Notes: a model not told the origin generated them from the letters alone. A stretch of DNA of 13,185 nucleotides from CAYWMD01 sp964458575 (GCA_964458575.1 CAYWMD010000099.1:1-13185); one strand, 5' to 3'. Positions 5,324 to 13,185 are shown, counted from the first letter of the stretch. Numbers and translations: made by a program.

Positions 5324-6844
5324 CTATTTCAACTGCACATTGATGTTCTCGCGCTGGAGGGTGGTGCCTTCGCTGTGAGCCAGATCGGCGAGCGCTTTGT
5401 TGTAATCCGCCAGCGCCTGGATTTCCGCGGAGCGCGCCGACGTCAGGTCCTTCTGGAGTTGGAGCACCACGAAGCTGGTGCTCTTGCCGTTCTGCAGTTT
5501 CTTTTGTTCCGCTTCGAGCGCCGCCTCGGCATAGCGCGTGGCCTCGTGCGTGGAAGCGACCCGCTCGTGGCTGGCGCGGGCGGAAACGATGGCGTTGTCA
5601 ATCTCCGCCAGAATGCCCTGCTCCAGTTTCTTCAGCGTCAGGAGCGCCTGTTCCAGCGAGAGTTTGCTGGATTTGTATGCGTTGCGTGCCGCGATATTGC
5701 TCAGCGGAATCGAGAGTCGCGCGCCGTAGTATGAGAACGGCTGACTGCCATGCTCAATCTGGGAGAATCCCTGGTAGTACTCGGAGATGCCGGCACCTCC
5801 CGCGCTGTGTCCGTAGGAGCCGATCAAATCCAACTGCGGGAACAACTGGTTGCGATCGTAACGCAGTTGGATGCCTTGTCGTTCCAAGTCGAGCTTGGCC
5901 TGCAACAGGTCCGGCCGCTCGGTCATGCCCTTGCCCCAGCTATCCTGCACGTTGAACACCGTCAGGGGCGCCGTCAGACTTTCGGACGGCTCCAGGTTCA
6001 CGTCGTAAAGGTCGCGATAGTTGTCGGTCAACAGCGACTTGAGCACGTTCTGCGTGGAGGCCAGTACTTGTTTGGCGGAAAGCACATCCGCCCGCGCGGT
6101 CGCCACCTGGGATTCCGCCTGCTTTTCGTCCAACGGCGCGAGCGTGCCCACTTCGACACGTTTCCGGTTCTCAGCCAGAAGCTGCTCGGCCAGTTGCAGC
6201 GCCTTCTCCTGCACCTTGACGTTCTCCCGCGCGGCGATCAGATCGTAGTAGGCGTTCTCCACGCTCCGGACGACATCCATAATTCTCAGGCGCAGGCCCT
6301 GTTCGGAATATTTGAGGCGATTCTTCGCCACCGAGATATTGAGGCGCGTGCCATCAATCCAGAAGTTCTTCAGCAGCGGTTGGCTCAAGACCACCCGCGC
6401 TGAACCCCGGGTGTTATCAAACGGCGCCGAGCCACCCAGATTGTCCGCGGCAGCCGTGCCGTAGCTCTCCCCGATCGTGCCGATCAAGTCATAGGTCGTG
6501 CCCCAGGGCAGCAACCCGCCGGTGATGCTCGAGTCGAAAATATTCGCGTCCGAGGAGGTGGCGGCGGTGATCGTACCGTTCTCCGCATTGAAGCCCCCAC
6601 CGGACAACGAGTTCTCATGCCGGCCAGAAATGCTGAAAACCGGATCGTAACCCGCGTACGACCCCTTCAAATTGTACATGGAAATTTGCGGGTTGTAGCG
6701 CTCGATCTTCAAATCGAGGTTGTGCTCCAGGGCCTGCTGGAGGCAATCCTGCAACGACATCGCCCGCTCCTGGGGCGAATTCGTCTGCGCGCGGGCCAGC
6801 ATCACTGCGCCGCACAGGGCCAAAACAATCCTCAACGTTCTCAT
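5324..6844 (-). CDS. TolC-family outer membrane efflux protein
   Basis: A 506-aa member of the outer-membrane efflux (OEP/TolC) family, which trimerises into a beta-barrel plus periplasmic alpha-helical tunnel for type I secretion or RND/ABC efflux. The N-terminus (MRTLRIVLALCGAVMLARAQ) is a Sec signal peptide with likely cleavage after ARA, and no lipobox cysteine is present. Two OEP repeats are visible. The first runs from SLQDCLQQALEHN (about 30) through the helical VRSVENAYYDLIAARE (192-207) and EVGTLAPLDEKQAESQVATA (231-250). The second runs from RPDLLQAKLDLE (310-321) to the closing helix about 445-490. The ATG at 6844 is chosen because the frame can extend only through a TTG at 6880, which would add a non-signal leader. 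No strong ribosome binding site is seen. No RND pump, membrane-fusion protein or ABC exporter is next to it, so the cargo is unknown. It is divergent from the esterase gene and codirectional with the PFOR operon. Confidence 0.95.
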   Translation of the reverse strand: MRTLRIVLALCGAVMLARAQTNSPQERAMSLQDCLQQALEHNLDLKIERYNPQISMYNLKGSYAGYDPVFSISGRHENSLSGGGFNAENGTITAATSSDANIFDSSITGGLLPWGTTYDLIGTIGESYGTAAADNLGGSAPFDNTRGSARVVLSQPLLKNFWIDGTRLNISVAKNRLKYSEQGLRLRIMDVVRSVENAYYDLIAARENVKVQEKALQLAEQLLAENRKRVEVGTLAPLDEKQAESQVATARADVLSAKQVLASTQNVLKSLLTDNYRDLYDVNLEPSESLTAPLTVFNVQDSWGKGMTERPDLLQAKLDLERQGIQLRYDRNQLFPQLDLIGSYGHSAGGAGISEYYQGFSQIEHGSQPFSYYGARLSIPLSNIAARNAYKSSKLSLEQALLTLKKLEQGILAEIDNAIVSARASHERVASTHEATRYAEAALEAEQKKLQNGKSTSFVVLQLQKDLTSARSAEIQALADYNKALADLAHSEGTTLQRENINVQLK

Positions 6845-6931
6845 CGTTTGCAGGTTGCGACATTCGCTCACTTTCGTCAAACAAACGTCGCGCTGGAAAA
6901 GGACGCTGCGGCGCGGGTCCTAATTCAACGG

Positions 6932-6961
6932 CCCGGCGCGGTTCCCGAACCCTCCGCCGGG
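6932..6961. other. Nested hairpin in the divergent tolC/esterase intergenic region
   Basis: Outer arms CCCGGCG (6932-6938) and CGCCGGG (6955-6961) enclose an inner hairpin, GGTTC/GAACC (6940-6951). It lies 42 bp upstream of the esterase ATG within a 159-bp divergent region (6845-7003). No convincing -35/-10 pair was found in that region on either strand. Its role is unknown; a 5'-UTR structure of the esterase transcript is one possibility. Confidence 0.35.
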
Positions 6962-7003
6962 AATTCCACTTGCCAACGGCTGGCCCACCCCTTGAAATGC
7001 CGC

Positions 7004-8332
7004 ATGATTTTTCACCTCTCGCGCCGTTTATTCCTCAACGTTCTGGTCGTGGGCTGCCTTGGCGTGGTCACCCCGGTTCGGTCCGCACCCACGGAAGAAG
7101 CATCCACCAACTACGTGCTCACGGTGAGCGCTTCGCGGCCCGAAGCGATTTACCGGCAGGGGGAGGAAGTCACGTTTGAGGTCAAACTGCTCCTGGACCA
7201 AAAGCCCCTGCCGTACGCCCAGGTGCGATGGATGGTTTCCAAAGATGACGTGCGTCCCAAGCGGGGCGGCCAATTGAAGCTGACAAACGGTGTTGGGACG
7301 ATCACCGGCAAACTGGATGAACCGGGCTTTCTCCAATGCCAGGTGAAGTTTCAAACGCCGGAAGGCAAAGTGTTGATGGCCCTGGGCGGCGCGGGGGTTG
7401 ATCCGCTCCAAATCAAACCCAGCCTGCCTGTGCCCGATGACTTCGACCAGTTTTGGTCGGAGCAAAAGGCGAAACTCGCGGCCGTGCCCGTCAATCCCCG
7501 GCTCACGCCGGTGAAATCGCGGCCCAGTTTGGAGGTATTCGACGTTCGGTTGGACTGCATCGCCGTGCCGGTGTCCGGCTACTTCGCCAAACCCGCGGAC
7601 GCCAAGCCAAAGAGTCTGCCCATCATTCTTACCGTCCAGGGCGCGGGCGTGCGCAGTTCCAACAAAGGCGGAACGGTGGACTGGGCGCAAAGGGGGTTTC
7701 TCGCCATGGACATCAACGCGCACGGAATTGCGAACGATCAATCCGACCAGTTTTATTCCGACCTTGCCGCGGGCGAACTGAAAGACTACCCCCAACGCGG
7801 GCGTGATTCGCGCGACACGGTCTATTTTCTGGGAATGTTTTTGCGCGAGTTGCGGGCGCTCGATTTCCTGACCGCCCAACCGGAGTGGGACGGCCACACG
7901 GTGGTGGTCTGCGGCGGCAGCCAGGGCGGCGCACAAGCTTTCGCCGCGGCGGGCTTGGATTCACGCGTGACCTGCTTCGTCGCCCTCGTGCCAGCCATGT
8001 GCGACCACACGGGCATGGTGGTCAACCGCATCAGCGGCTGGCCAAAAATCGTACCCGTCAGCGACAAAGGCAAACCGGACGAGAAAGTTCTCCAGGCCGC
8101 CCGCTATTTTGACGCGATGAACTTCGCCACGCGGACCAAAGCCACAGCATTTGTGACGGTCGGCTTTATTGACGTGACCTGTCCGCCAACAAGCGTATAT
8201 GCCGCCTACAATGCGCTCCGCGGTCCGAAGGAGATCTTCAACGACCCGCCCAGCACACACGCCATTTCCCCAAAATCCCTGGAAGCCGCGCGCAACGCCG
8301 TTCTCCGGCATGTGGAGACAATGAAGAAGTAA
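7004..8332 (+). CDS. Exported acetylxylan esterase-like hydrolase (CE7/AXE1 family) with N-terminal beta-sandwich-like domain
   Basis: A 442-aa alpha/beta-hydrolase of the AXE1/CE7 group, which removes acetyl groups from xylan, xylo-oligosaccharides or related acetylated substrates. The start is ATG 7004, giving a Sec signal peptide with RR in the n-region, the hydrophobic stretch LFLNVLVVGCLGVV and cleavage near VRSA. Residues about 35-135 look like an added all-beta domain (TVSASRPEAIYRQGEEVTFEV onward), and the hydrolase follows from about 140 (DDFDQFW). The serine nucleophile is S306 in GGSQGG, D390 lies in GFIDVTCPP and the likely histidine is H419 in PPSTHAI. The conserved arginine-containing block appears as YPQRGRDSRD (262-271). 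The family normally has HE at the histidine; here it is HA. The frame is open further upstream to 6617 but has no signal peptide there and overlaps tolC. The gene is divergent from tolC and convergent with the M29 aminopeptidase (17-bp gap). The exact substrate is unknown. Confidence 0.92.
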   Translation: MIFHLSRRLFLNVLVVGCLGVVTPVRSAPTEEASTNYVLTVSASRPEAIYRQGEEVTFEVKLLLDQKPLPYAQVRWMVSKDDVRPKRGGQLKLTNGVGTITGKLDEPGFLQCQVKFQTPEGKVLMALGGAGVDPLQIKPSLPVPDDFDQFWSEQKAKLAAVPVNPRLTPVKSRPSLEVFDVRLDCIAVPVSGYFAKPADAKPKSLPIILTVQGAGVRSSNKGGTVDWAQRGFLAMDINAHGIANDQSDQFYSDLAAGELKDYPQRGRDSRDTVYFLGMFLRELRALDFLTAQPEWDGHTVVVCGGSQGGAQAFAAAGLDSRVTCFVALVPAMCDHTGMVVNRISGWPKIVPVSDKGKPDEKVLQAARYFDAMNFATRTKATAFVTVGFIDVTCPPTSVYAAYNALRGPKEIFNDPPSTHAISPKSLEAARNAVLRHVETMKK

Positions 8333-8349
8333 TCGCGCCGAGGTCGGGC

Positions 8350-9459
8350 TTATTTCAAATTCTGCGGGTTGAGCGGTTTCAAATCGTGCGGCAGGAAGAT
8401 GCCATCTTTGCGAATGAGTTCGCCATCAAACCACACCTCGCCGCCGCCCCATTCCTTGCGCTGGATGAGCACCATGTCCCAATGCACCGCGCTGCGATTG
8501 CCGTTGTCGCATTCCTCGTAGGCCTGGCCCGGCGTGAAGTGCAGCGAGCCGGCGATTTTCTCATCGAACAAAATGTCGCACATCGGCCGCAGGATGTAGG
8601 GATTGAAGCCGAGGGAAAATTCACCCACGTAACGCGCCCCGGCATCGGTATCCAGAATCTCGTTGAGCCGCTTCGTGTTGTTCGCCGTGGCCTTGACGAC
8701 CTTGCCGTCCTTGAATTCGAGCCGCACGTTTTCAAACTTCGTGCCGGAATAGATCGTCGGCGTGTTGAACTGGATGACGCCGTGGACGGAATCCTTCACC
8801 GGGCAGGAAAAAACCTCACCGTCGGGAATGTTGCGGTCGCCCTTGCACATCTTCGCACCAATGCCTTTGATGCTGAAGGTCAGGTCCGTGCCCGGTGCTT
8901 TCAGATGGACACGGTTGGCGCGTTTCATCCGGCGTTCCAGCGGCACCATGGCGCGCGCCATCTTCGCGTAATCCATTGTGCACACGTCGAAGTAAAGATT
9001 CTCGAACGCCTCGGTGCTCATGCCGGCGCTTTGCGCCATGCTCGGCGTCGGCCAGCGCAATACGCACCAGCGCGTTTTGTTGACGCGATAATTCAGAACG
9101 GGCCGGGTGATGCGCGAAAACAACGCCATCTGTTTGGACGGCACGTCCGCATTCTCACTCATGTTGGCCGCGCCGCGAATGGCAATGTAAGCCTGCACCC
9201 GCTTCATGCGCGCCAGTTCGAGGTCGCGGAGCAACGCGGCGTGTTTGTCGTTCGTGCCGAGTAGTAATTCGCGGCTCACGCGCGTGTGCCGCACCTCGAC
9301 CAGCGGTGTGCCGCCCGCGGCGCGCACGGCGCGGACGAGTTCGATGGTGAATTCATCCGGCACATCAATCATGTCGAGCAACGCGCGGTCGCCTTTCTTG
9401 ATCTTGGTGGAGTAATTGACGAGCAGTTTTGCGAGTTTGGTATAGCGCGGATCGGTCAT
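8350..9459 (-). CDS. M29-family metallo-aminopeptidase
   Basis: A 369-aa aminopeptidase of family M29 (AmpS/PepS/AmpT type), which releases N-terminal residues from peptides using two divalent metals, normally in the cytoplasm. No signal peptide is present and the length is close to the 370-410 aa of the family. All expected metal-site residues can be found in order: E215 in DGEVFSCP, E280 in VGEFSLGFNP, H307 in SLHFTPG, Y314 in QAYEE, and H326 and D328 in VHWDMVLI. The N-terminal domain starts TKLAKLLVNYSTKIKKGDRALL, as usual for the family. The ATG at 9459 has no clear Shine-Dalgarno. The gene is downstream of the GH38 gene on the same strand, but 155 bp and a long inverted repeat separate them, so a common transcript is doubtful. 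It converges with the CE7 gene. The precise peptide preference cannot be told. Confidence 0.94.
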   Translation of the reverse strand: MTDPRYTKLAKLLVNYSTKIKKGDRALLDMIDVPDEFTIELVRAVRAAGGTPLVEVRHTRVSRELLLGTNDKHAALLRDLELARMKRVQAYIAIRGAANMSENADVPSKQMALFSRITRPVLNYRVNKTRWCVLRWPTPSMAQSAGMSTEAFENLYFDVCTMDYAKMARAMVPLERRMKRANRVHLKAPGTDLTFSIKGIGAKMCKGDRNIPDGEVFSCPVKDSVHGVIQFNTPTIYSGTKFENVRLEFKDGKVVKATANNTKRLNEILDTDAGARYVGEFSLGFNPYILRPMCDILFDEKIAGSLHFTPGQAYEECDNGNRSAVHWDMVLIQRKEWGGGEVWFDGELIRKDGIFLPHDLKPLNPQNLK

Positions 9460-9537
9460 ATTGCGCCGTCAGACTAATTCTGAGCGGACGTTTGTCGAGC
9501 GCAGAGGCAGATACCGCTCGCGCCGCCATTCGCGTTA

Positions 9538-9610
9538 GGTAGGGACGCATTCCACCCGCATCCCCGCCTTCTCCGGGAAATCAGGGACGCGGGTGGAATG
9601 CGTCCCTACC
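9538..9610. repeat. Palindromic element with 22-bp perfect inverted arms
   Basis: The arms at 9538-9559 and 9589-9610 are exact reverse complements and enclose a 29-nt spacer. The element lies between the GH38 stop (9615) and the aminopeptidase start (9459). It could act as a terminator or RNA-stabilising hairpin for GH38, though no U-tract follows on the minus strand. Long GC-rich palindromes containing TAGGGACGC/GCGTCCCTA look like a dispersed, MITE- or REP-like family. Only one copy is in this window, so that part is inference. Confidence 0.8.
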
Positions 9611-9614
9611 AAGT

Positions 9615-12600
9615 TCAGGATTTTGTCGCGCGACGTTTTTGCCCGGGCAATTCCGCTTTCAACCGCACGGTCGTGAAGGCAAAAGGCTTGTATGAAACTG
9701 AAACGCCCTTATCGCCAACGCCAAGCTTTTTGCGATTCTCCTCCACCCCGTTGCACAGCCACGCTTCGCGCAGGCACAGGGCCGGCAGACGCAATTTCGC
9801 TTCACCCGCCCGCCCGGCGATTTCCCGGAAACGCAGGATGAAGCCGTCTCCGTCCTCGGCTTCCTTCAGCGTCACGAATTCGAGGTTGGGCGTGTCCAGG
9901 GAGACGAACGAACCGCCGGCCGCCGGCATGGGCCGACCCGCCTGCGAAATCGCCGCCGAGAACGAGGCCAGATGCGGATAAGCCACCACCGGCGTGCGCG
10001 TGTCCTGATCAAATTGCGCCAAGGTTTCGCGTCCCAGGTCGCGTCCGCTGGTGAGGTGGTAACGGAAAACGAACCGCCCGCCCTGCTGCGCGCGATAGTT
10101 CGTGAACCAGTAATTGTTGAGCGCGTAGGAAAACACGTGGCCGTTGGTGATGGCCAGGTGCGACAACCACAAACCGCGATTGATGTCCGTAAGCGTCACC
10201 AGCGGAGCGTCCGGCGTGGACCACACCACGGAAAACGCGCCGTCGCGGACGTGAACCAGGTTCTGCGGCGTGAACCATTCGCGGCACGCGCCCGGCATCT
10301 GGTCGTCGTTGGGCCGCACCCAGCCGTTTTGGATCTGATATTCCATCGCCGGTTTCTGCGCGGCGAACGGGAACGCGAAATACACCGCCTCCTTTGCCCG
10401 CGTCTCGTCCTTGTCGAACGTGTTCACGATGTCCACGCGTTTGATCTGATCGTAAAGCAGGTATTCGCTCGTGATGCCAGGGGTGTTCTTCGACTTCGCG
10501 TGAACCACGAGCCGCTGGCCCAGCGGCGTCTTGTGAATCTGAATGCTCCCGGCCACCGCCGGCTTGTGAACCGTCAACTGCGCCGGCGCCGTGCCGAAGT
10601 TGCAGTTCAGAATTTGCGAGCCTTCGCCGCCGCTGACATAAACGTATTCGTTCAAACCGTAAGCCGCGGTGCGGTCCACCAGCTCGCGGTTCTCTGCTTT
10701 GTCAAACAGGCTTTTCAAACCGCCGGTCGCGCGATCAACCACCAGCCGGTAGAAGCGATTCTCAATCGTGTCCCCCTCCAAGGTCTCGTTCGCCTTGTGC
10801 GCGGCGGCATTCCATCCCCGAATGCCATAAACCTTGTAGCCCATCGCCGGCACGTCCGCCGCAACGAAGCGAACCTTCCGCCAGCCATCCTGCTCCGCGT
10901 AAATGTCCAGCGGCATCACCTTGTTGTCCGCGAGGTTCACGAGTTCTTCGCCGCTGCCGAGTTCGAGTTCCAACGGCGCCGTGCGCGCGCGGTTCTGCCA
11001 GTTGAACGCAATTATGCTGCTGCCGTCCACCGCAATGACCTGCGCCAGCCGGTTGTTGGCGCGCGCGAGCAGATTCCGCGCGTCGAGATTCGCCCGCGTC
11101 GCGTAGTCCTCCTTGATCTCCCATTGCCGCTCGACGAATTGCCGGCCCGGCTGCGAGATGCTGTTGTGCGCGCCCCAGGTGTGCTCGTCGTAAAACATCA
11201 CGTTCCGCCACGCGCTCCGAAAATCCTGCGCCGGAAACCGATTCCGCGGTTCAAAGAGACTCGCGAGCGCTGCGGCGGTTTCGGCCGCAGGCAGAATTTG
11301 CTGCGTCTGACGATTAAGCGTCGTGGCTTTGGCCGTCGAAGCCGCGCCATCTTCCCAATACGCCCCGCAATCCCCGCGATACACGGGCAATTTCTTCGCG
11401 AAATGTTTCCCGACATAGTCGAAATATTCCGCGTCCGTGGCCACGACGAGTTTCGGGAATTCAAACTCCTTGTTCCAGGCGGCGATGGTTTCGGCGTCCC
11501 CCGTTTCGGGAATCGCCGCGTTGTCCACGTAAGCACCGTAGATCATCACCGCATCGGGCGCGTAATTGTCGCGCAGATAGCGCACAAGAAATTGCGGTAC
11601 GCTGCTCTTGAGATACGCCACGCTCGAAACGTCGCGCCCCCAACCCGGCCCGACCAGTCGCTTGAGCTGGACGTAACTGCGCGAATACCACATGAAGATG
11701 CGCTCGCCGTTCATGCCTTCCCACCAATACGGCGAGTCTTCGTTCAAGCTGCTGTGATGCAAAATCGGCGCGCGGCTTTGGTTCGCGCCGTTGGAAAATC
11801 CTTTCACCCCCACGTCATCGAGCAGCGTCGGCAAAAACCAACTGTGCGACGGCGCATCCGTGATACAGGCGAAATCAAAGTTTCCGCCGTGCTCGCGATG
11901 TAACCGATGCGTGAAATACGTCGCACGATAAAGTTCCTCACCCGAACAGATGCCGGTCATCAGGTTCAGGTAAAGCGCGTTCAACGCCGCGCGGCCCTGT
12001 CGTAGCCGGCCAAAGAATTCCTTCCGCGCCGGCTCGGTGCGGCAGTCTAGAAAATTATCCACGAGCCACGCTGTTTCGAAGTTGAATTTATAAAACGGAT
12101 ACTCACGCAAAATGTTCAGGACCTGGTCGGAGTTGCGGTTGTCCAGTTCGTTGACGTGCGGTTGCAGGTCGGTGTAGCCAACGTCGTTGTGGACTTTCGG
12201 GCAGACGAACAGCTTCCATTGTTTGGCTGGTTTGAACTCGTGCTTGTTCACGTCGGACGCGGCCGCGTTGAACAGCACTTGAACGATGGCTGTCGTTGGT
12301 CCAGTCGGCGGAACGATTTCCACCGGCTCGATCCACTCGCCGAAGTCGTATTCACCGGTCGAAAACTTCTTCGTCACTTTCTCCCGGCCCACCTCAATCG
12401 TCGCGCTCCCGCCGGGAATCTGCCCCTCGAACGGCACGACGAGATCACAAACCTCGACCAGCTTCCCTCCGCGCTTATGAAAGTAGATCGTTGGCTCAAG
12501 CCGCGGCGGATTTGCCCGGGCTTCGGCGCGCTGGAACGTGACCGCATCGTAACTCAAACCTCCGACTCCCAGCGGCGTAAGGGTGATTTGATTTCCCGCG

Positions 12601-13136
12601 GCCTTCAGCCAGGCACCGTCAATCGGCACCACGAGGCGCTGCTTCGCCAGCAACATTTCGTTGCCCTGCTCGCCCCACATCGTGTGCATCGGCGCGGGAC
12701 GGATCGGAAAGATGCCGGTCTTGTCGTTGACGCGCACCTTGAACTGCTGCGGCGCGCCCGTGTTGAAGATCAAATCAAGCACCAACTCATATCGGCTCGC
12801 TGGCGGGTTGCGGAGATCAAAAACGACGGTGTAGGGCGTTTCCGCAACCTTGCCATCCCAACCCATCGAGCCGTTCTGGCCGCCGGCGAAATCACGGCTC
12901 ACAACGCTTTGGCCGACGGTGTAAGTCAGTTTGTCCCGCGCGCCGTGGGCGAACTCAATCGAAAGCCCGTCCTGCTTGCCGATGGACCAGATGGGTTCGG
13001 CGGTGGCCGCCGCCAGACCGACGAAGAGCCAACAAACTGTCGCGAACGCGTGAGCCACAGAAACCAAGGCGGCATTGCGAGTAATGCCGGTTTGCTTCTG
13101 ACTTGATTCGTGGTCAAGCAATTCGTTTCCCCTCAC
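9615..13136 (-). CDS. Exported GH38 alpha-mannosidase with N-terminal rhamnogalacturonan-lyase-like beta domain
   Basis: Up to 1,173 aa. A hydrophobic segment, FATVCWLFVGLAAATA (31-46), ahead of EPIW is a Sec signal with probable cleavage after ATA. Residues about 48-203 (WSIGKQDGLSIEF to LSYDAVTFQR) resemble the C-terminal carbohydrate-binding-like domain of PL4 rhamnogalacturonan lyases. The GH38 catalytic domain starts near 308: KVHNDVGYTDL (H316, D318) matches the zinc-binding HxDxG motif, ACITDAPSHSW has the likely nucleophile/zinc ligand D427, and DEHTWGAHN (650-658) supplies the later zinc-site histidine. The GH38 C-terminal beta domains follow from about 785. Expected activity is hydrolysis of alpha-mannosides in the periplasm or outside the cell; the linkage is unknown. 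The start is uncertain. GTG 13136 lies in a dispersed repeat, the frame stays open to the window edge, and TTG 13121 (with GAGGGG ahead) or TTG 13067 are alternatives; no ATG precedes the signal peptide. Confidence 0.93.
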   Translation of the reverse strand: MRGNELLDHESSQKQTGITRNAALVSVAHAFATVCWLFVGLAAATAEPIWSIGKQDGLSIEFAHGARDKLTYTVGQSVVSRDFAGGQNGSMGWDGKVAETPYTVVFDLRNPPASRYELVLDLIFNTGAPQQFKVRVNDKTGIFPIRPAPMHTMWGEQGNEMLLAKQRLVVPIDGAWLKAAGNQITLTPLGVGGLSYDAVTFQRAEARANPPRLEPTIYFHKRGGKLVEVCDLVVPFEGQIPGGSATIEVGREKVTKKFSTGEYDFGEWIEPVEIVPPTGPTTAIVQVLFNAAASDVNKHEFKPAKQWKLFVCPKVHNDVGYTDLQPHVNELDNRNSDQVLNILREYPFYKFNFETAWLVDNFLDCRTEPARKEFFGRLRQGRAALNALYLNLMTGICSGEELYRATYFTHRLHREHGGNFDFACITDAPSHSWFLPTLLDDVGVKGFSNGANQSRAPILHHSSLNEDSPYWWEGMNGERIFMWYSRSYVQLKRLVGPGWGRDVSSVAYLKSSVPQFLVRYLRDNYAPDAVMIYGAYVDNAAIPETGDAETIAAWNKEFEFPKLVVATDAEYFDYVGKHFAKKLPVYRGDCGAYWEDGAASTAKATTLNRQTQQILPAAETAAALASLFEPRNRFPAQDFRSAWRNVMFYDEHTWGAHNSISQPGRQFVERQWEIKEDYATRANLDARNLLARANNRLAQVIAVDGSSIIAFNWQNRARTAPLELELGSGEELVNLADNKVMPLDIYAEQDGWRKVRFVAADVPAMGYKVYGIRGWNAAAHKANETLEGDTIENRFYRLVVDRATGGLKSLFDKAENRELVDRTAAYGLNEYVYVSGGEGSQILNCNFGTAPAQLTVHKPAVAGSIQIHKTPLGQRLVVHAKSKNTPGITSEYLLYDQIKRVDIVNTFDKDETRAKEAVYFAFPFAAQKPAMEYQIQNGWVRPNDDQMPGACREWFTPQNLVHVRDGAFSVVWSTPDAPLVTLTDINRGLWLSHLAITNGHVFSYALNNYWFTNYRAQQGGRFVFRYHLTSGRDLGRETLAQFDQDTRTPVVAYPHLASFSAAISQAGRPMPAAGGSFVSLDTPNLEFVTLKEAEDGDGFILRFREIAGRAGEAKLRLPALCLREAWLCNGVEENRKKLGVGDKGVSVSYKPFAFTTVRLKAELPGQKRRATKS

Positions 13137-13162
13137 CCTGACCCTCTCCCTCGGGGAGAGGG
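13129..13162. repeat. Dispersed palindromic repeat (CCCTCTCCC/GGGAGAGGG hairpin) at the GH38 5' end
   Basis: Perfect 9-bp arms at 13142-13150 and 13154-13162 have a TCG loop, preceded by the CCCTCACCCTGA tract. Read on the minus strand in the GH38 frame it encodes SLSPRERVRVRGN, a string often seen where this type of repeat is translated by over-extended gene calls (recollection, not a search). It supplies purine-rich sequence just ahead of the possible GH38 start codons. Confidence 0.75.
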
Positions 13163-13185
13163 AACAGCCATCGTGCGTTTCGATT

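Noticed and set aside
6617..7003. Upstream extension of the CE7 esterase frame to 6617
   Set aside because: It would overlap the start of the tolC-family gene on the other strand and bury a good signal peptide that begins at ATG 7004.
6845..7003. Sigma-70-like promoters for the divergent tolC and CE7 genes
   Set aside because: TTGACG-like boxes are present, but no acceptable -10 box lies at the right spacing on either strand.
9972..11903. Long plus-strand frame (643 codons) opposite the GH38 gene
   Set aside because: Antisense shadow with low-complexity Arg/Val/His composition and no motifs; GH38 on the minus strand has clear catalytic residues over the same bases.

Overview
The window is a piece of a GC-rich bacterial chromosome, about 60% GC in the parts counted by hand. 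It most likely comes from the Planctomycetes-Verrucomicrobia-Chlamydiae group, probably Verrucomicrobia. That is an inference from three things: the gene set (exported CE7 esterase, exported GH38 alpha-mannosidase with an added N-terminal domain, split pyruvate:ferredoxin oxidoreductase), the dispersed palindromic repeats, and the sparse use of Shine-Dalgarno sites. No rRNA or other marker gene is present to fix the phylum. A PFOR points to a lifestyle with an anaerobic or fermentative phase.

Left part (1-960): the 3' end of an M15-type D-Ala-D-Ala carboxypeptidase is followed by a REP-associated tyrosine transposase (RAYT) gene. The RAYT gene is bracketed by two pairs of inverted REP hairpins (139-219 and 877-959). 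A fifth REP lies inside the RAYT reading frame and is translated in frame. All five share a GTGGCT foot and a 6-bp stem whose bases co-vary. This is the most interesting structure in the window.

Middle part (962-5005, minus strand): a three-gene operon encodes PFOR in two pieces, an alpha/gamma-type subunit (669 aa) and a ferredoxin-domain/TPP-domain subunit (538 aa). A small, lower-GC gene of unknown function (128 aa) is wedged between them with gaps of only 8 and 22 bp. The 318-bp region upstream of the operon (5006-5323) is more AT-rich in part and carries a possible redox-regulator half-site.

Right part (5324-13185): a TolC-family outer-membrane efflux protein (minus) is divergent from an exported CE7 acetylxylan-esterase-like hydrolase (plus). 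The esterase converges with an M29 aminopeptidase (minus). Upstream of the aminopeptidase, beyond a 73-bp element with 22-bp perfect inverted arms, lies a 1.17-kaa exported GH38 alpha-mannosidase (minus). Its start region overlaps a second dispersed palindromic repeat at the window edge.

The esterase and mannosidase fit extracytoplasmic breakdown of acetylated and mannose-containing glycans, M29 fits intracellular peptide turnover, and PFOR would oxidise the resulting pyruvate to acetyl-CoA and reduced ferredoxin. No SusC/D pair, sulfatase or regulator is present to tie these into one locus. No tRNA, rRNA, CRISPR array or phage gene was seen.
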